A DNA stretch of 64,000 bases from Coffea arabica. Taxonomy: Eukaryota > Streptophyta > Magnoliopsida > Gentianales > Rubiaceae. The stretch covers positions 25,314,001 to 25,378,000 of the forward strand of contig NC_092312.1 of the NCBI RefSeq assembly GCF_036785885.1, written 5' to 3'. The translations under genes were made by a program, and so were the position numbers. Below are positions 59,219 through 64,000 of this stretch, piece after piece (position 1 is the first letter of the stretch; every line of letters begins with the position of its first letter). The notes under the pieces are model-generated. The model was given only the letters and a program-made list of their open reading frames with translations, had not been told where the DNA came from and ran no database searches.

Positions 59219-62200
59219 TCACTGAACTGTGTTGCACATCCCCGGGTTTCTGATGCACCAAAGAGGCTGAATTGGTTCAGCAGCTATTCCTCTGGCCACC
59301 ATTCTGTTCCTCCATTCATTCAACCTATCGGTAGCTTCTGCATACCTCTTCATTCCTGTTTCATCGCGGTTTCCAGACCACAATGTTTCAGCCATTGCTG
59401 AAGTTCTAGGCCAGAACCGAGGGTCCATAACTGTCGAATCTGCTTGTTCAGTCCACAGTGCTACCTCTCCTCCTAATACCAACTTGGCCTCCTCTTCGTT
59501 CAGGCCATATGTTATATCATAGTTGTAGATAGACTGCCATGTTTTGAATGGCCCGCACCATGAACCTCCATTACCAAGATCAGTACCTGGTGGTTGGTTA
59601 TATAGACTGTTATTTCCCGTAAAATCGCCATGCCCACAATCCAAGTAGTAATAGTCTGCAGATGAAACAATTACCCGATAACCAGCTTCAACAAGCCTTT
59701 TAGTGTTGTTTGGTCCGTTGTTCCATGTCTGTAAAATGATATTCTCTTTTGGAAGCAATGAAGCAGAAACATTGATGTCGGAGCTCAACAAAACATCCTC
59801 CCAATAAACCACAGTACGGTTCTTGGATAAGATGTAAGGCAAGGTAGAATTAACAAACAATTCAAGAAGCTGGCTGAGTGTCCCATTCTTAGCAAGGAAA
59901 GCTTGAATGTCTTTGTCTGTTTTCCAACAGTTAGCATTGACCTCATCAGCTCCTCCATGATAGAATGAATCTGGAAATACATTTATCGCATCATCTATGA
60001 CATTTTTTGCTATTTCATAGGTGTTGGGGTTTAGGGGATTCAGTTGACCGGTTCCTGGTTCAGCAGCTAACGGATTAGATCCAGCTGGCGACCAAAACAT
60101 GTTTGCGCATGTTACAATCTCAGGGTATGCTTCTGCCCATGATCCAGTATGTGCTGCAAAATATACATTGATAATTGTCATGTTGGACAAAATGTGGCTT
60201 TATTGCATAAGCTTAATCGTGAAAACTGAAACTCGGCTCGAGGATCTTTTGTTAATCAATTAAATTTTTAACGTTATTCTAGCATATTTACAGTGATTTG
60301 AGTGATTCACATAATATAGATCAGAAGTAATCATGCTCAAAGCTTAGAAAATGAAAAGCTCACTAGAAACTGGGCAACTCTAGTCATATTACTTCTTGCC
60401 TGCAATGTCACCGGAGACCATTAGATTCAAGCCAAACTCAATACGGATAATGAGCTACTTAAGTAGCTAAATCCATAAGATTAATCGTATGCGGCTATGT
60501 AAGCCACAAATTCTGATCATCTGATACCAGTAACCACGATAGGCTTGCTATTTCTAACATGGCCAAAAACTCCATGGGAAAAAATGTGTTCTTCTATCTA
60601 GAGGAACTTGTTTGGAAACAATGTTTAAGTACAGGTGGCACTACATACAAAAATATGGGGTGCGGTGGCGATGATTGGTTGAATGAGCTTCTCTAAACTG
60701 GTCGGGATATAACTAGGACAAAATTGTGATGAAAATTGGCTCTATCAAGCTCCGTGTATTACATTTGGAGAAAGAACACTCAGTAAAAGATGCAGAAAAG
60801 AGTATAATGCAGAATGCCAGCAACATTTTCTATGTTCTTTTCATGCCAGTAATATGACATAGTCCAAAGGCAAAATCCCAAGTTACACAAACCTCAAGCA
60901 TGCAACCTCATCCTTCTCTTTCTTTTGTTATTTTACGCACAAACAAAAACCTCGATGATCCCTAATGGTCAATTCACTTACTACTATGTTATTTACGTAA
61001 TCTGTAATCTAATACTCAAAAACTATTCAGAGCAAGGATCGGGCTCGGCAGAGTTTGGAGTCGAATCTCACCCTCTGTCTCTAGTTCTGCATTTTATTAA
61101 AAAAAAAAAAATTAGCTATCGTAGTACCTTTGAATCTAAAGCATTAGCAGAGGAGTAATAGATATCTCCCCTAATCCCAAAGTTGTAACGAATCGTTAAA
61201 TAACCCTTGCTGAATATTCATTACAATCTGTGTTACATCATGTAAGGATGATAAATATTAGGGTAAAAAACAAAAAAAAAAAAAAACCCTTGTGATAAAC
61301 CTAATACATAGAAAAGCCTTCTGTGATTTTAAAATATACAACACAACACCTTATGCTTTAAACTAAATTGTAAAGGTGACGGAATCCGTTAAACTTAACC
61401 AAAATGACTTATTGGGACCTAAAAAAAATTTATACCTAATTTTTATCAAATATATCTATTCTACCCCTTAACCCTCAATTCTCTCTCTTTAGAGAATAAA
61501 ATAAATGATTTTTTTGAGCTGTCTTTTGCTTAATTATATCCGGCTATTTTGATCATTTCATCCATTTCCGTTAAATTTAACGGATTCCGTCACCTTTACA
61601 ATTTAGTTCAAAGTATAAAATGTCATGTTGTATATTTTAAAATCATGGGATTTTTTTGTGTATTAAATTTATCACTGAATTTTTTTGTTTTTTACCCTAA
61701 ATATTACTATTCTTGATACTTCAACGTTCAAGGACACATGTTAGCTGGTGTGGCAGCCTGGCAGGGCATTTAAAGCAATATAGTGCAATATAGTCTGGCA
61801 GGGAGTACTATTCTTGATACTTCAACGTTCAAGGACACATGTTAGCTGGTGTGGCAGCCTGGCAGGGCATTTAAAGCAATATAGTGCAATAGTATTCAAA
61901 TTCAGCACATTGGAATATGGACTCTCACGTACATAATCAACTTTCCTAAACCCAAAAAGATAAGGAAAAAAATTTACGTATACCCTGATGTACTCGAGCT
62001 AAAAGTAGTACTCCAACAAACAATTAACGTTGGATCAAATAACTTGTTTGCAAAGAGGTATACTCAAAGGAAGACTTCAAATAAAGACAAGTTGACTAAC
62101 CAGGCATGTCAATCTCAGGCACAACTCGAACTCCATATTGCATTCCGAACTCCACCAGGGCCTTCACGCCCTCTGGGGTGTACTTCATTTTCTCTCCATA

Positions 62201-62893
62201 GGCTCCTTTCTCAGCCAGCACCGGCTCGGACGGCAAAACCAAGGGAAACGAATGCGAATCCGTTATATGCCAATGAAAGACGTTCAGCTTATTCATGCTC
62301 ATTGTCTTGATCAACCTCTTCAAATCCCCAACAGTAAAGTAATTCCTCGAAGTATCCAACATCACCCCTCTATAAGTATACAATGGTTGGTCGGAGATGT
62401 ACAGCCCAGAAGCCACTCTGGGTGGGTTCCCAAAAACCAGCTGAGAAAATGTTTCCAGCCCGCGCATCGCTCCCCATACGGTTTCGGCAGTTAAGGTGGC
62501 AGTTGTGGATTCAGAAGGAGAGGGAACTGTGAGTGCGTAGGATTCGTTGACGCCGTGAGCTAACTGCGCGGAGAGGTCAGTGACTCCGATGCTGAGGCAT
62601 GCAAGAGGGGCTGATGTCGTCACATTGAGATGTGGAACCACCAATGGACTGTAGTGTTCACTGAAGATTTGGTTAAAATAACGACTGACAGCCGGCTTGA
62701 GATAGGGATTTGCGGGGAATTGGATGCTGAAGTTCGGAGCAAGTAAGGTTAGTTGAGGTTGTCGCCAGGAGAAAGTTGTGGGTTTAGGCCAGACGTTAAT
62801 TGGGTAACTAGCTGCAGTGATCTGTGGTGCTGAGGGGAAAAATAGAGCAAGAATCAAGAGAAATGAGAGTGGAATTTTAGTTCCATTCCCCAT
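59219..62893 (-). CDS. HEXO2: Beta-hexosaminidase (GH20), HEXO2-like, copy 3
   Basis: Exons 62893-62101 (793 nt) and 60153-59219 (935 nt), with a phase-1 intron of 1947 bases, encode 575 residues. The start [20 protein letters not shown] is followed by the GH20 N-terminal domain ([15 protein letters not shown]). The barrel has [46 protein letters not shown] and the catalytic Asp334-Glu335 in FYHGGADEV. It differs from copies 1 and 2 by a three-residue deletion and a Trp-to-Ser change in the FWWPAG loop (FWSPAGSNP), by SQSFPL to SHSFPL, and by ending at NTVQ, five residues earlier. The frame is otherwise intact. The intron contains a Mutator-like MITE and a 101-base tandem repeat. Confidence 0.92.
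61261..61697. repeat. Mutator-like MITE with 9-bp target duplication, in the hexosaminidase 3 intron
   Basis: The left end GGGTAAAAAACAAAAAAA is inverted at the right (TTTTTTTGTTTTTTACCC), with long paired arms (GTAAAGGTGACGGAATCCGT against ACGGATTCCGTCACCTTTAC). An exact 9-bp direct repeat TAAATATTA flanks it (61252-61260 and 61698-61706). It belongs to the same family as 11671-11988. Confidence 0.85.
61705..61892. repeat. 101-bp tandem direct repeat
   Basis: TACTATTCTTGATACTTCAA begins each copy (61705 and 61806). The two are practically identical over about 87 bases, which implies a very recent duplication. It starts inside the right target duplication of the adjacent MITE. Confidence 0.9.
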
Positions 62894-62994
62894 TTTTTTG
62901 GGCGTTGTATCGAGTCTTGTGAATTTGGATTTGGGAGGGAATGGAACTTTGGATAAGCGATTAATTATGGCAATAGTGACTAAGAGGAGTCATG

Positions 62995-63002
62995 TATTTA
63001 TA
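62995..63002 (-). promoter_or_regulatory. Probable TATA box of hexosaminidase 3
   Basis: TATAAATA on the minus strand, about 102 bases before the start codon at 62893. The surrounding CAATAGTGACTAAGAGGAG context is partly shared with copy 1, where the TATA word itself is changed. Confidence 0.6.
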
Positions 63003-63708
63003 TGTTTTCTTTGATAGGTTGGGGTTGGTTTTTAATGATATATGGTGTCCTCTTCTCTTCAGTTTCACCCTCATGTATTGTTTTTTACGTTTTTATTCCT
63101 CTTCCCAGTTCCCACTGGGGTAATCACTTTTTCTTGCTACTATATTTTTGAGATCTTTTCTAGGAAGAAGCCCGTAAAGAATACACAAGAGAGAAAAGCA
63201 GAAGGGAAAGGTTCAAAAGTTAAAACGATATGCTTTAGTTCTATGACGTCTTCTAAAGTTTGATATTGATATGAACAATCGAATGAGATTAAGAATTCTC
63301 ATATTATATGGTTTTCTTGTGTTCAATCTGTCCTGAATCAGCATTTGGAATGCCTTGACAAGTTCACCAAATCTATCACAATAATCTTGTACTTGGTTTG
63401 AAGACAGGAATGAATGAGAAAAGAAAGCACTGCAAGATTTGGCTTTTATGCCTTTTCCTAGTTAATGATAGGGCTTTCTTGATTGCTTCCATTTGGACAG
63501 CACATGAGCTTTCGTGCTTCACTTTCGATTTGCTTATTGTATTTATGTCATTGATCACATTGTTGCCTCGGCGGCAGCTTATGTATTAACTGTTTAGAGG
63601 CACTTTTCTTTCTTCGACACAACTGTGGTAGGCAGTCAATTATGGAAGCTCTAGATCATCGTTAGCAGATTGGAAAATTAAGAATAAGCTGCAGGCGAAG
63701 CTTAACTG

Positions 63709-63713
<5 letters not shown>

Positions 63714-63748
<35 letters not shown>

Positions 63749-63766
63749 TATATATATATATATATG
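63714..63766. repeat. (TA)n(CA)n(TA)n microsatellite
   Basis: Two TA dinucleotide runs separated by ACACACACA. Likely length-polymorphic. Confidence 0.9.
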
Positions 63767-63942
63767 TATGGATAATCCCGGAAAGGATCTGTCCCATTTG
63801 ATTATTTTGCAGGCTAAGGTTGTAGAAAAGCTCCAAGGGGCATTTTAACCTCTTGCGGTCTCATGGCCAAAGGCCGCAAGCATAATGTTTTGCTGCCAAT
63901 TGTGTGCATGGAAATTAGCTATGATACTTCGGAGTCTAGAGG

Positions 63943-64000
63943 TGTCAAAATGGGTGACCTGAGCGGGTTTGGGTTGGGTAAAATGGATAATGGGTATAAG
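63943..64000. repeat. Possible left end of a non-autonomous hAT-like element, cut by the window edge
   Basis: TAGAGGTGTCAAAATGGGTG followed by GGGTTTGGGTTGGG resembles the ends of the GGGTGGCAA-type element at 24839. The other end is outside the window. Confidence 0.35.

Larger units (their letters stand above)
62894..63930. other. Upstream region of hexosaminidase 3 and flank
   Basis: Contains the TATA box at 62995-63002. No further gene recognised. A long TA/CA/TA microsatellite lies at 63714-63766. Confidence 0.4.

Noticed and set aside
1-64000. CRISPR arrays, bacterial operons, rRNA or functional tRNA genes
   Set aside because: None seen; gene structure is eukaryotic and no cloverleaf-forming tRNA or rRNA sequence was recognised by eye.

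Overview
The window is nuclear DNA of a flowering plant, most likely a eudicot. It is AT-rich, its genes have short GT-AG introns, and it holds plant-type gene families (neprosin, non-specific lipid-transfer protein, HEXO2-type beta-hexosaminidase, flotillin) among LTR retrotransposons and MITEs. The style of the Ty3/gypsy remnants recalls asterids such as coffee (Rubiaceae), but that is an impression from memory, not a demonstration.

Layout. (1) 1-3.5 kb: minus-strand Ty3/gypsy remnant with the start of its 3' LTR, a broken protease and gag, and an extra coiled-coil ORF; its polymerase is gone. (2) 3.6-24.3 kb: plus-strand neprosin (DUF239) cluster. Two genes are intact in seven exons each (13453-15840 and 21794-24243), and three are broken copies (about 3651-4015, 10230-10588 and 16555-17300). 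The space between is filled by a 1.45-kb AT-rich duplication and several foldback MITEs, three of which stand just upstream of the first intact gene. (3) 27.8-30.3 kb: two minus-strand type-1 lipid-transfer protein genes, one broken (27866-28199) and one intact (29832-30277). (4) 32.2-62.9 kb: three minus-strand GH20 beta-hexosaminidase genes of the HEXO2 type, each with one phase-1 intron after a first exon of exactly 793 nt. Between copies 1 and 2 lies a flotillin gene split by a young 7.7-kb LTR element (41304-49000) with a perfect TAAAT target duplication.

How the genes relate. There is no shared pathway to propose with confidence. Most are secreted or cell-surface proteins: predicted glutamic peptidases, lipid carriers and glycan-trimming enzymes, and flotillin would sit at the plasma membrane. 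The dominant theme is tandem duplication followed by divergence and decay.

Most notable observations: the first intact neprosin carries Gln where its paralogue has a Glu that I infer to be one of the two catalytic residues; the retroelement has two consecutive hairpins with nearly identical hexanucleotide loops just after its only ORF; hexosaminidase copy 1 has lost the TATA box seen in copies 2 and 3; and the flotillin gene carries a separate 7-bp frameshift besides the insertion. I see no wholly new biological system. The twin hairpins and the neprosin active-site change are the best leads.
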